Assembly (NCBI GenBank): GCA_013365325.1
Contig: JABVXV010000036.1
Span: 1-64,000, forward strand
DNA length: 64,000 nt
Reading direction: 5' to 3'
Source: Dipetalonema caudispina
Lineage: Eukaryota; Nematoda; Chromadorea; Rhabditida; Onchocercidae
In this document: piece after piece, positions 1 through 12,199 of the stretch
How positions within the stretch are numbered: the first letter of the stretch is position 1
How the letters are laid out: every line of letters begins with the position of its first letter
Made by a program: the position numbers and the translations under genes
The notes under the pieces: generated by a model
What the model saw: only the letters and a program-made list of their open reading frames with translations
The model's database searches: none
What the model was told of the DNA's origin: nothing

Positions 1-1040
1 TTAACACTCTATGTATATTTTCTCTTGTTTTTTTTTTTTTTTTTCTTTCGCTTCTTATGTAAACTAACAATAATGGAAAAATTAAAAAAAGATAAAATTT
101 AATGAGAGAAAATTTTTTCAACGAAATGTATCAAAAAGTTCTTTCTCTTTTTTTTTTTTTTGTTTTCGTGAAATTTTTTAGTGTTAGATGGATGAGAAAA
201 AAAAAAAAAAAAACGAAAATAAAATTTTTTTTTTTTTTGGTTAAATAGTAAAAGATTGGAAGTGAAGAAGAAGAAGAAGGAATTCCTGAAATGATGATTA
301 ATTAGAGTAACATGTTTATATTTTAATACCATGCCCAGTTTTTTTTTTTTTTAAATTGAAACAACATGGATCCGATACGATCAAAAGATTTTAATTCCAT
401 ATTGAAAATGTTTACTTCAACATTTGTTAAAATTATATTTGATATATTTTAATGATAATTTAAGCAAAATATTATGAAAATTTAAAATTTAATGATAATT
501 TAAGCAAAATTTATTGTTTATCAAATGATATGTACTTTCTGTAATAGCACTTTTGAAAACAATTTGTTTTTCTTTTCTCTCTTTTTTCTTTTTGTACACT
601 GTTTCGATTTTTTTTTTGAAAATTAAAGTTATCTTTGAAATCTTTTGATCATTAATGCACTGTTATTAAAATAATACGACACATTGAGTGTAACTACTAT
701 TTTAGATTTCTCTATCCTAGGCTTATTATTTCCGATTTGTTTCAAATTGTCTACGATCAGGGTTATAACACTGAAAGAATGAAGCTTAATGTTTTTGTTT
801 GAAGAGCATTTTTGTTTTGCAAATGATAGAAATAATATTGTCGCAATTTCCAATTTCATTATCATCGATAATACAATTATTAATGAATCAATCATTGAGT
901 TTTAATGAAGTCTAAGAAAATTTACGTTTTTCTTCAAATCACTTCTTAATTGTAAGTAAAAATGCGTCATAACTTATCATTGAATTGGTAAACTTAATTA
1001 ATTAGTAGGTAAACAAGAAAAAAAAAAAGCAAAAACATTT
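1..1040. other. AT-rich upstream region of collagen 1
   Basis: No convincing gene is visible. The stretch is dominated by poly-A/T tracts. A 23-bp direct repeat occurs at 448-470 and 488-510 (40-bp period). A weak 88-codon open frame on the minus strand (629-895) has no start context or splice context that I can support. The region presumably contains the promoter of the collagen gene that follows; no defined motif was recognised. Confidence 0.6.
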
Positions 1041-1094
1041 CAGGTGTGAAAAAAATAATACTGTCATTAGTGCCAGTTGCAAATTTCTACAACA

Positions 1095-2461
1095 ATGGCA
1101 GAAAAAATGCTTATAGCAGTTGGAATGGCGACTAGTGCATTTATCATGGGTATATCCGTGATCGCTGTAGTTTTCCTCTTTAGTGATATCAATGATCTAT
1201 ACAGTGATGTTATCGGTGAAATGACTGATTTTAAGGTATCGTTCAGTTTTTATCAGCTGAAATGAGGGCGATGATATTGTTTACTTGAGATTGCTACTAT
1301 TTTTTCATGCATGGATATGTATATAATCAATATGATCAGAAATAGTAATCAACAAGTTAAGTACAACTCCGTTCAATCCGGTTAAATCCATCATGTCAAA
1401 TTTGTTTTATCCAGTTGACTGATTTATCATAATTAGCACGAGAAAATAAGTAATCATTGAATTTTCCATAACAGGAAATGGCAGATGATACATGGGGCAA
1501 AATTCTATCTGTCCGGTCAAATGAATTCCAGAAAGGAAACGGATACTATCGTGGTTTTGAGAATCTTATTTTACGGTCCAAACGACAGATTCCATCTCGC
1601 TGCCGTTAGTTTATTTTAAAAAAAAAAAAGAAAAAATCGATGAAAATGAGATATAATAATTTACTCTTTCTGAGTAGTAAAGGAATAAATGCATTCAGAT
1701 TTTGAACAAAACTAAGTAAAAATTATCAGATATTTCCTTGAAATATAGGGTATATTTTTCAGAATGTGGCCCATCAGCTACTCGATGTCCAAAAGGTCCT
1801 CCTGGTCCACCTGGTGATCCAGGAATGAAAGGTCTTGATGGACCAAATGGTGATGATGGACGTCCAGGTGTAAATGGTGTTGCACTTTTAGCTACCTTCC
1901 ATATTCCTGGTGGTTGCATCGATTGTCCAGCAGGACCACCAGGACCACCTGGTCAACCCGGTCTTCCAGGTAGTATTGGTGCACCGGGTGAATGCACGAA
2001 AAAAGGAGGAAAGGGTAGACCTGGACCACCCGGGAATGCTGGACCACCAGGTATGCCAGGTAATCAAGGATCAAATGGTCCTCCTGGTAGACCTGGTAAA
2101 CCTGGAAGAGATGGCAAGCGAGGTACTGGACCAGCTGGACCAAAAGGTCCTAGAGGATCACCAGGTCCAGCTGGCAAACCTGGAAAAGATGGTGCAAAAG
2201 GCATTGATGGAGGATGTGGTGAACAGGGATCAATGGGTATGGCTGGAAAGGATGGTAAACCTGGCAAAAATGGTAAAGCCGGAATGGTATGTCATTTAAT
2301 TTAAAAAAAAAAAAAAAATTTACAACACTTCTTATAAGTGCTGAAAATCATTGATAATTAACAAAATATAATTTCAGCCAGGTGGTATGGGAATGCCAGG
2401 ACCAGATGCTCATTATTGTCCATGCCCAAAACATGATAGTTATTCGCGTCGTAAAATATAG
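1095..2461 (+). CDS. Cuticle collagen 1 (four exons)
   Basis: Structural collagen of the nematode cuticle, made by the hypodermis, secreted and cross-linked outside the cell. Exons: 1095-1235, 1475-1604, 1763-2286, 2378-2461, giving 292 residues. The N-terminus carries a hydrophobic membrane/signal-anchor segment (about residues 5-31) followed by an acidic NDLYSDV-type stretch typical of the Col_cuticle_N domain. Exon 2 ends with RSKRQ, a subtilisin/furin-type processing site, then SRC. Exon 3 holds the Gly-X-Y blocks, broken by a non-collagenous VALLATFHIPGGCIDC segment with a CxxC pair. The last exon ends in HYCPCPKH plus a short basic tail. A splice acceptor (cag, 1041-1043) lies 51 bases before the ATG and fits trans-splicing. 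Two further genes in the window share its exon plan. The exact col gene is not identified. Confidence 0.93.
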
Positions 2462-5437
2462 AGTGATTTCTATCACTCCTTATCATTATTTGATACTATC
2501 TTCATATGATACGATGGTAATGATATTAACAATAACCGTTGATATTGATGATAATGATAATTTCTGTAATGATGTTTTTACTAATGCATTGATTGCAGGA
2601 AAAAAAAAATCAAAATAAATTTTCTCACATTTGTTATCAAAGCATTTTCCAATTAATTATCTAACAGATCACTCATCATCTAATTACAACTATAATGCAA
2701 AACAATGATGAATCATCCTGAAATTCATTTCATAGGTATTTAAAAAAAAAAAAAAAAATAAATTCATATCAGTGAAAAATTAAACGTTTATCAATTCGCC
2801 TTTCCAGAAATGTTTGATGAAAAATAAACGATATATTTTTCACATAAATTCAGCAATTCCGGTTTGTCAGGAATAATAATTTATTTCTTTCTATTAATCA
2901 TTTCAATCCTATAACGATACTCTTTAAGATATCAATTATCAAAAACATTACAATGATAATTTTCTTATGATAATTATTTGAACTAATGAAAGAATGATGA
3001 GAAAAAAAAAATTCATATAAATCAATCATTATTAGCTCGATGTTAATGATAACTTAAATAGCTTCATTTATAACTATAAGAATTCATGGCTAAGAAGAAT
3101 TTGCATGTAATTTAGTTGTGCTATTTTGGGATACTTTCAAGTAAATCGATTTATTTCATTTTTGGTTTAAAAAAAAAAAAAAAATTGATACTTAACCTCG
3201 TAGTAATACAATCACTTATTACTGGCAATAATTACAAATGCTATGATGTTATATTGGATTGGCTAATTCAAAATGATCCAATGTTATAATTATCTTCGTT
3301 CTTTGCTAGCCGATTATGTTGCAACATGGGATCATCATGATCGTTTTGTTGTTTCGTCAATTTCGTTGCGTTTAGTCCGCCGAGATATCCGTGGAAATTT
3401 TGACTGCCATACATTTCCGATTGATCCAGAAATGCGGATATCTGAGTTTTATTCGATTAGACGAACATTTTATCCTGTGATCATTTCGTTATTGATGGAA
3501 TTGTTTGACAGTTAATCATTTGAGTAGCATTTCATGGCAACGTCATCTTAAAGTCCATATTTCTTTATTGATATGAAGGAAGTATATGATAGCCATAGGC
3601 TATTTTAATTGGTTCATGTCAAATCTAATTAATTTCAATGTATGATCACATGTATCACTATAAAATAGGAGACAGTAATGATTCTTGGAAGATGTGTACA
3701 TTTTGCTATGCATGCATTTTATTAGCTTACTTACTTGTAAGCTATACGTAATTGCAGTAAAACAATTTGAAATATACGATGAAATTGAGCAGCTCCTCAA
3801 ATTTTATACGATATTACCATTGTACATAAAATATTAATTCCATGAAATTTTATGGAATGAGAATTAATCAAAGAATACATTTCTTTTCCTTCTATGAATA
3901 AATTATCACTTTTAATTTATCAATAAATACATTCTGTTTTACTACAATGTTGTTAATTTCAAATTTTTTTTTTTTAAAAACTGTTTGATAAAAATAAAGA
4001 TTATAGGTTGTAAAATTTGGGATGATATGCTGGAAGTTTTGCTTTGATGCCAGGAAAGGGTAAGAAATTTTTCTTCTTATATTGCATTTCCAGGTGACAA
4101 TACAAGTATATCATGCATCAGATATTACGGTTAATTTTCAAGTAATCCCTTCTATCCGTATTTTATCCTCTAATTAGACAAAAATTTCAGTAATTAAACA
4201 TTTTCAAGATAAAATAAGAATTACTCTTCTTTTTCCCATTTCCTTCCGATACTTTTTTAACTTATCTTAATTGAACAGTTTATCAGATAAACAATGAAAT
4301 GAATGTCAAAACTGATTGCAAATTGCTTAAATTAAATTTGAAACATATATTTAAAAATTTAAAATTATTGTGGAAAATAATAGTAAGTGTAGATTTAGAC
4401 AAGATAAACATAAGAATTGTGAGGAAATATATACTTCTATGTTACACATTATAACTATGATATTCTTTACCATAATTTAATTTTTTCTAAATTTACATGA
4501 TTGATATTTAAAGGCTATTTAATTTAATCAAATATTTCTCTTTTATATTTTTTTTTTTGTTCTCTTTCAGTTAGTAAATCTGTTTGTATTATCATACATT
4601 ACAGTATCATTTCAAAATTATTCATCATAAATCATAACTGATCTATTAAATGAAATCATAGAACAAACTTTATTACTGTAAACTTTCCGCTAATGTGTTT
4701 TAATTAAATTGATTGCAAGTACTACATAGATAACCGATTGATATTAATTATGATTACATGAAACTCTGAGATTTCTTAACAAACATGCATTTTTACTATC
4801 AAGAATTCTAAATGCTAAATTTTAATGCAAATTACACTTTTGTTTACTCAAAATAGATTTTCAGAATTTAAAAGTAGTCTAAAGGAATGGCAAATAAATC
4901 ATCTTCCTGTAATAGAATTTTTTTTAAAAAAAAAAAAAAAAAGTGGAAAAGGAAAAGGAGGCGTGAATGATGAAGATAAGGGATTTTGTTATAAAATGAT
5001 CCAGATTTCTTCATTGGCAAATTTGTCATCGAAATATTTTACTGACTTGCAACTAGTTCTCCAAAAGATTATTTTAAATCATAAAATAAATTTTTAAATT
5101 TTTTTTTTTTAACTTCATTTTCGAACTATTATTCCTCCTATTGCTTAATAGTAAAAATTACTAAGATATTTTTCTTATCGATATTAATGTTGTTGAAAAC
5201 TGGGCAATCTTTAACACTTTCTGCTTGTGAACTTCATATCGGAATTGAATTTACGATTTTGTAAATCGATCAAATAAAATTAGTTATAGCATACTGTTAG
5301 AAACTTTAAACAACCCAACAAAACATTGTTATACATATATATTTCTTTTTTTTTTTTTTTTCAATAAGAACAATTAATCGAAACCAGAATAACAGTTTCA
5401 ACTTTAAATTTTCATGTAACTGTATCGTTTAAGTTTT

Positions 5438-5472
<35 letters not shown>

Positions 5473-7006
5473 AAAAAAATGCGATGCATAAAAAAATTTT
5501 GAGAAATGATACCTTCTCTAGTAGTTCTAATATTGCTATCGCCACTAATACCACCCACTATTATTACTACAATATTACCACCTACTTGGTCATCATTTAC
5601 ATTCGTCATTTCATAAAAATATTAGATTGTTGGGTAAATTTTATTTTCAAATATTTTCTATAAGATATCTTTTTTTATGCATAAAATTATTTTGCTACAT
5701 AGATTTGATCACTAAATGAATTTTAATTTGATGGACTTCTTACATTGATAGTTATCTTAAACAATCCGTTGAATATTAGTCTTGTTGATATTTCCGTTCT
5801 GCTCTGTTCGACATTGTGGAAAGACTTTTCGAACTTGAAAAGTGTATTTACGAATGAGTCTAATTTAGTTATATGATTGTATGCAAGCAGTTTTAGCTAT
5901 CGTAATTTTTTGATGATAAGCAAAAAATTTTCTCAATGTTAATTTGGACGATTAAAACTCTAAACTAACTTTTGGCTAAACATGAAGTTAACTTAAAACC
6001 AATGTATTTAAATGATGCGTTACTTAATTTTACATGTTTAAAAGAAGTTAACAATGTTTTTTTGTGATTACTCTATTCTAGAGACCGTTTGACAAGTTTT
6101 TTACCTCAGAACTTCAAGAAAAATAGATATGAGAGGTTATTATCAAAACATAGACATTACAACAAATTTTACTATGACGAATAGATCCTTTCCACTGTTG
6201 AATTTCCGAAAAAATTATTTTATGCGATTAATTGCAACAACGATCATTTATGAATATAAAAGACCCGCATCAGTAATATGTATGAGTAAGTAAATGACGA
6301 AGTATCATTGGGTTGAAAATTACCTTTGCGGAATTTTGACAAATGCAAAATTCATTTCACTCGTTTCTTATTTGAAGACAAAAAAAAAAAAAAAAAAAAA
6401 AAAAAACTTTTAAACCATTTGTTCCGGTCTACTGTATTTATCATTTCCGTTCTATTGTACGAATGTGTTCATCATAAATTATCAAATTTGCTGACAAGTT
6501 AAAATGGAGTAGTAGAAATCTTTGATTAGTGTAATGAATTGATAATAAAATGACGTATAACAAAAAATGATGGCTAATCTTGACTGTAGTAAAAATAAAT
6601 AAGAAATGATAAAAGTTTAAGATAAGAAAGAAATTATCATCTAATCATCTAATTAGAATCAAAAAAAAAAAAAAATAGATTAATTTGCATACCGAAATGA
6701 ATGTAAGCAAATTAAGATTAGCTTGAAATTGTAGAAAATTAATGGAAAACACTATTTTGATGATGAAAAGAATAAAGTGATAAAATATTTATGAAAAATA
6801 TATAAATAATAATTTCATTTGTATTATTTAAAAATTAAATTTAAATGATAATTTTTTGAAATGATAAATTTTTTTTCCTTTTTTTTTTTTTTTGTTTATG
6901 AATGAAAAAAAATTTAGTGATAAAAATCAAAATTACAATTGAACATTGTGCATTTTTACTTTGTATTAACAGTATTTTTGGACAAAAATGTATCATTACG
7001 CTTCGC
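2462..7006. other. Intergenic region, mostly non-coding
   Basis: AT-rich sequence with long homopolymers, including about 30 A at 5441-5470 and more than 20 A near 6380-6406. AATAAA-like hexamers follow the collagen stop near 2613. The only segment with coding-like composition is an open frame near 3303-3515, listed separately. Another open frame (4825-5097) contains a poly-lysine run from a poly-A tract and is not supported. Confidence 0.6.
3302..3515 (+). other. Possible orphan coding exon
   Basis: A pyrimidine-rich acceptor (ttcgttctttgctag) is followed by an open frame of about 70 codons ending in TAA at 3513-3515. The translation is mixed in composition (LADYVATWDHHDRFVV, later IDPEMRISEFYSIRR) and the GC content is clearly above the surroundings, unlike the random frames nearby. 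No partner exon was found upstream, and no family was recognised. It could be the last exon of an unseen gene, a decayed gene or chance. Confidence 0.25.
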
Positions 7007-7798
7007 TTAAAAGTGCTGAGAAACATCCATCAGTTGTAGGGAATTAAAGTTTCTCGTCAAATTCCCATTCATCTTCTTTTTACTTAAAGACAAGCTTTGT
7101 TTGGCAGTAGTAACATCGATAGGCGTCGCAGAACAATTTGAGTTTCCGAAATTTGGTTCCACCTCATTTTTCCTTTCATTAAAAATTTGTTTATTTGAAA
7201 ATGAGAAAGAAAAATATACCCAATTATACAGTTTGTTATTTTATTATTTACAAATTAGTTGAAAATTTAGCAAATGAAATGAATGGAATTCAAATTAGAT
7301 AAGTTGTTATGTTGAAAATAAAATTTATCATTTCAAAAATTTTCATCATTACTATCTATATTTACCTACAATTCATTTAGTATATTAAGCTTCTTTCAAT
7401 TCTACCAGCTATTTCTGCAATATTATTCATTCTATTGGGTGGGGGATCTCATACTATTTCTCCTTACCTTTAGTTATTGAACAAAATGAAAAAAAAAAAA
7501 AAAAAAAAAAAAAGAAAAAAGAAACGAAAGATTCTAATGTTACTTTCGTACAGGTATTGCGCGCCTCCTAGAAGATAAAATTTACATCAATTAACTCATT
7601 TAATTCATTTATTGGTTAGGTTAATTTGGACTAATCTAACAGGATAATGATATTATCGGCTTCCTTCATGCTTAACGAGAATGTGTTCCGCTGAGGGTCC
7701 GACATTATTTCGCTGTTACCACCATTCCCGCATATCGATGATGATTTGTTCAGGTCAGCTTTTATGGGAAAACCATGGCTTTCTGGTGATGTCAGCAT
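7007..7798 (-). CDS. Unrecognised two-exon gene (candidate)
   Basis: Exon 1 runs 7798-7641 and exon 2 runs 7172-7007, joined across a 468-bp intron with matching phase (2+1). Both are open and have balanced, non-repetitive composition in otherwise AT-rich DNA. The product would be 107 residues, rich in Ser/Asn/Lys, without membrane segment or cysteine motif (for example SPESHGFPIKADLNKSSS in exon 1 and KKKMNGNLTRNFNSLQ in exon 2). A splice acceptor (ttattcag) ends at 7814, 15 bases before the ATG, so the message could be trans-spliced there or could have earlier exons. The donor (CCT|GTTAGA) is weak. The start lies about 100 bp from collagen 2 on the opposite strand. No family recognised. Confidence 0.4.
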
Positions 7799-7893
7799 TC
7801 CGATGTCATAACTCTGAATAATATTTTCTTTCGTTTCGGTTAATGTTATGAAAAGTTAATTGGAGAATAATTTTTTTTTTTTACTGATAATTT

Positions 7894-7896
7894 CAG
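7894..7896 (+). promoter_or_regulatory. Likely trans-splice acceptor of collagen 2
   Basis: A T-rich tract ends in tttcag, only four bases (GAGG) before the collagen ATG at 7901. Such a short leader fits spliced-leader addition in nematodes. Inferred from sequence only. Confidence 0.5.
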
Positions 7897-7900
7897 GAGG

Positions 7901-9369
7901 ATGAATATTCGAATAGTTGTTGCTTTTGCAATTGGTCTCAGTATTTGCGTGATAACAGTATCACTGATAGTAGTTGGTGTAATTTTCAATGATATCAATA
8001 ATTTATACGATGATGTTATGGATGAAATGAAAGAATTTAAGGTAATTATAGTATTTTCGACAAAATTCAATAATATGCATTGTTAAATTTTAACAAGAAA
8101 AAATTCGATGTAACATGATCCTCTTCATTCAATGAAATGAAGATCGGATTTTTTTTGGATAATTTGAGAAATACAAAATGGAGAAAATGAAAGAGTATTG
8201 TTATTGTGTATCCTAATTGTTCATAGAAGATCACGCAATTTTGACGTACGGTCATGGGGACATAAAATTTTTCCACGTATAAGATGAGTGTTTCAGAAAG
8301 TAAGATAATTTCCTTAATATTTCAGACTAGATAAGAGATTCAGAAATTTTATCCTTCTATACGTTGGTTAAAGAAAAAAAAAAAAAAATTTAGGCGGTAG
8401 TAGATGACACATGGAAGAAAATTGTGCAGCTTCATTCTAAGCCAACCGGAAACAGTTTTTTCTACCGTAGTTTCAGTGGTACTTTTCGGAAAAGAATGAA
8501 ACGACAACTTCAGAAATGCTGTATGTTTCCTCCACCTTGCTCTATTTGAATGACTTTTATGATTTTAGGTCATTAGGATTACTATGAAGTTTGCACCACC
8601 AATAAGTCAATCTTATTATTGACGTTTCAGACTGTAACAAGCCAAGGAACTGTCCACGGGGTCCACCCGGTCCAGTGGGAGATAAAGGAGAAAAGGGTTT
8701 AGATGGTGAACCTGGAAATGATGGTTCTAAGGGGTTAGATGGTGTGGCACTTCTTGCCACATATAACATTCCAGATGGCTGTATTATTTGTCCTTCTGGA
8801 CCTCCTGGATTGCCAGGACCAGATGGATCCCGAGGCGATCAGGGACCAATTGGACAGAAAGGATCAGTGGGGAATCCGGGGAGGCCCGGATTGGAAGGGC
8901 CATGTGGGCCACCTGGTGAGGTCGGAGAACCAGGTGCTAATGGACCTCCTGGCAAACCCGGACTGGACGGATGTAATGGTAAAAGAAGTATCAGTATAGC
9001 GGGTCCAAAGGGACAACCTGGTGCTCCTGGTCTGCCTGGAGAGCCGGGAACAAACGGCAAAGATGGAATGAATGGTGAACCTGGCGAACCAGGCGAAGCT
9101 GGCCAGCCTGGCAATGATGGTAAACCTGGCAAAAACGGAAGTCCAGGACAGGTAAGTAAATTTGAATATAATAAGACGAACTTTCCTAATATCGTCGAAT
9201 GACTGCAAGAAGTTATTGTTGACAAAAAGCATTAAATATGACGAATTCAAAAAGAAAAAAAAAAAAAGAACTAAGTTATTCATTTTAGGTAGGTTCACCG
9301 GGTATTCCAGGACCAGATACACATTATTGTTCTTGTCCAAAATTTTCAAACGAAGCAGATCGGAAGTAA
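7901..9369 (+). CDS. Cuticle collagen 2 (four exons)
   Basis: Cuticle structural collagen, paralogue of the gene at 1095-2461. Exons: 7901-8041, 8394-8520, 8631-9151, 9289-9369; 289 residues. Exon 1 again has exactly 47 codons and encodes a hydrophobic anchor plus [15 protein letters not shown]. Exon 2 ends with the KRMKRQ processing site and KC. Exon 3 begins YCNKPRNC and carries Gly-X-Y blocks with the same [19 protein letters not shown] interruption as collagen 1. The C-terminus is HYCSCPKF plus a short polar tail. Intron positions and phases (0, 1, 0) are identical to collagen 1. The closest relationship in the window is clearly to collagen 1. Confidence 0.93.
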
Positions 9370-10595
9370 TCAACTTTCATCATTCATCCACTCATTGTTT
9401 CATTTATCGTATGATGATGACGAAGTTACTCTTAACGAATTTCATATGAAACTATCTCTGTCATTCTGAAACATTCATTATTCACTTTGATAAAAATTCC
9501 CTAAAGAAATCATAAATTTTCGTCATTTTCAATAGTAGTAGCAGTAGCAGCAACAATATCAAGATAGAAAGATGGTAATGTCGTATTTACCCCTCTCATA
9601 CATCACTCCTTTTTTCTTTCTTGCAAAAAGTTTTCAAAATAAGTAAATAAATCAGTAAACTAGCGAAAACTAGACTTCGATAAGTATTATCAGATTACCT
9701 GCCAAACATCTATTTCAAATGATTAAAACGAGCTATTAAGAAACGGTCGTATTTTTCAATTTTTTTAGAATACGAAATATCTAATAAAATAATGAGCCAG
9801 ATGGAATTGAATGAAATAATTCGACAGATAGCTCTGAATTATTCATATAGTCTCAAGGATGTCATAAAATCGTACAATCATTAAGGCGATTTAAAAATAG
9901 TCTAATTAATGTGATAGTATTTATTTTGATTGATAAATAGGTTACATATTAACATGCAAATAAGAATGTAAACTTATCATATTAGAGGAACTTCAATTAT
10001 ATTTGTAAATTTGATTGGTATGATGATAGATGCGCTCTAATAACGCATTTATATGATGAAATTAGCTTCTTTTTCGGAATATTATGGGTTCATTTATTAA
10101 TATGCTTACTAAATGAGAAAAGGTAGTAATTAAACTAATGATCAATGGGCATAAACGTCGTATTCTGCAGACGAAGAATTAAATCTTTAGCGGTGAAAAT
10201 CATCTAAAACTTCAACAAAATTTACTACTAGTAAGGAAATGTAAATCAATCCAGTACTATCACTGATGATACAATTCATGATGTTATGAATGAAACCCGT
10301 TTTTTGAAGAATAAAATTTCATTTTTTTCAAATAGAAAAAGCAAACAAATGATACGATCTCATAAGTGCAACTAAAGAATGAAAAAAAAAAAAAAGAGCA
10401 AAACATAATGGTGAAGTAAAACCAGATATAGTAGAAGAATTGAAATAAAAAATCTATTTAAATTTTAGGAAAATAAAGGAAGGAAAAATGAGGAGAAAGA
10501 GAAAATGAATCATCTATGAAAAGACTTGAAATTTACTCCTTCAAAAACTAGAAAGTAAATTAAAAAATTTATCAGATGAAAACAATGACACAGGT

Positions 10596-10698
10596 TTATA
10601 CTACCTAGTAATGTATGCAACAATTGTGTGATAAAACTACATTCGTCATTCGTATATGTAGCTAACAGAAAATTTCTAGCATTTTGAGCTTGCTGCAT
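10596..10698 (-). other. Coding-like fragment, possible exon
   Basis: An ATG-initiated open stretch of 34 codons (starting MQQAQNARNFLLATYTNDE) ends at a donor-like CTAG|GTAGTA. Composition is protein-like. No matching downstream exon was established. Confidence 0.22.
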
Positions 10699-11551
10699 TT
10701 ATAAAATTCTATCTTGATCTATACGTAGACTTCACATTTGAATAACGCAGAACAAATCTAACATAGTGGAGCAGTTTCACAGATGCAGTAATTTAAATAA
10801 ACACAACCCTTCAACATGAATTTTAAAAAGAAAAAAGAAAAGTATAGCAGCAAAATGGAAATGAATTACTCCTTGTGCTCTGTTCTACATTTCAACAACT
10901 TATCTATTGTAAGAATTGGACTTATTCGAATTCGTTTTGCTCAAAATCTATGAAATTAATGGTGATTCATAAGATACATAAAGCAGAATCGATCTCAACA
11001 ATAAAACCAAATATTACCATTTTAATTTTCACAAATTTCACTTGAAAAGAAAGACAAATTTAAATAAATGAGCGATGAATTTGAATCGAATAATTGTACA
11101 ACGTAAAAAATTCCAAAACCGGGAAATCTTTAAACCAATACTGTATGTAAAACTGCAATACAACAAGTATACAGAATGAAGAATTATCCAAAGAGAAAAT
11201 CAAAAAATGTTAATCGCCAGAGCAAAAATTTGGTTTCACACGTGCTTTAATTTGAACCCATTATAGCCCTGAGCCCTGAAAGAAAAGCATTTAAAAAATA
11301 GATATTCGGCAATAAATCCTACTACAAAGAAATCAGTATACTTCAAATATACACTAATAGATCTCTAGAAGATTGCCGTCCTAGAAAATTAAAAAAAACA
11401 TTTACCCTTATTAATTATTTAATGATGAGGTCAATGAAATGCATTTGGTGTTAGAAAGGATGACAATGGAGAATAGGGGAGGAAATGCAACAGAAATACG
11501 GTAAAACTGGTCAAAATATGCATAAAACTATTGTATTGTTGAAGTATTTTA

Positions 11552-11690
11552 TCAGAAAATGCGAGCTATTTCCGCCATAAGACCATATATTTCACGAAAA
11601 AGTGAAAACAGCAATTCGTTGATTACTGCCGAGACATGATGGAAATAGTTCGTAGCAGTTTCGAATAAGTCATCAAAACAATGATGAATA
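11552..11690 (-). other. Coding-like fragment, possible terminal exon
   Basis: A 45-codon open frame ends in TGA at 11554-11552. It reads with a helical, amphipathic look (FDDLFETATNYFHHVSAV, then REIYGLMAEIARIF). It lies about 0.5 kb beyond the peptidase stop on the same strand. No donor exon in the right phase was found, so its gene is unknown. Confidence 0.22.
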
Positions 11691-12199
11691 CTACTCGACA
11701 ATGATCAGATGATTTAGTGAATAGGGTGGATAAGATGGCGTTATTTGTTTGCTAACAACCGTTGCTGGGTTGGATTAACACCAAAGTGGTAAATAGAACT
11801 ATATGATAGGACAATCCTGGTAGTATGCAATACCGATCGAATTGGTGACAAACGAACGAAAAATAATCAGTAAAAGTGAGATGAATGAACGGATTGCCCA
11901 AAGAAGAAAAATTGGAAAGGAAATTAAGAAGAAGAAGAACCTACTTCGATGTAAATTTCTTTAAAGAAACTTTTGTAAAAGAGAATATGAGATAAATTTT
12001 CATGCCAATATGTCTGACATTCATATTTTTTGAATGAAGCAAAAAAAAAAAAAAAAAAAGAAAACGAAATGATGCGAAGATAAAAATGTGAGGAAGGAAG
12101 GAATAAAAAGGTGAATAAATAAAGAATATGAAGATATGGATGTAGCACTCAGAATATCATTTTTCAGTGAAAGTTATTTACCGTATCTCTAAAGCCATT

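Larger units (their letters stand above)
9370..12199. other. Intergenic region with isolated coding-like fragments
   Basis: Between collagen 2 and the 3' end of the peptidase gene. Mostly AT-rich and non-coding. Two minus-strand fragments look coding (10596-10698 and about 11552-11690; listed separately), but no complete gene can be built around them. The stretch 11900-12120 is purine-rich on + with a poly-A run. Confidence 0.5.

Noticed and set aside
1892..2267. Open frames opposite or out of frame with collagen 1 (also 8839-9225 and 32326-32685 at the other collagens)
   Set aside because: They mirror the Gly-X-Y repeat and are Pro- or Val/Gln-rich shadows without splice context.
4825..5097. 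90-codon frame containing a poly-lysine run
   Set aside because: The run comes from a poly-A tract; flanks look like random AT-rich translation.
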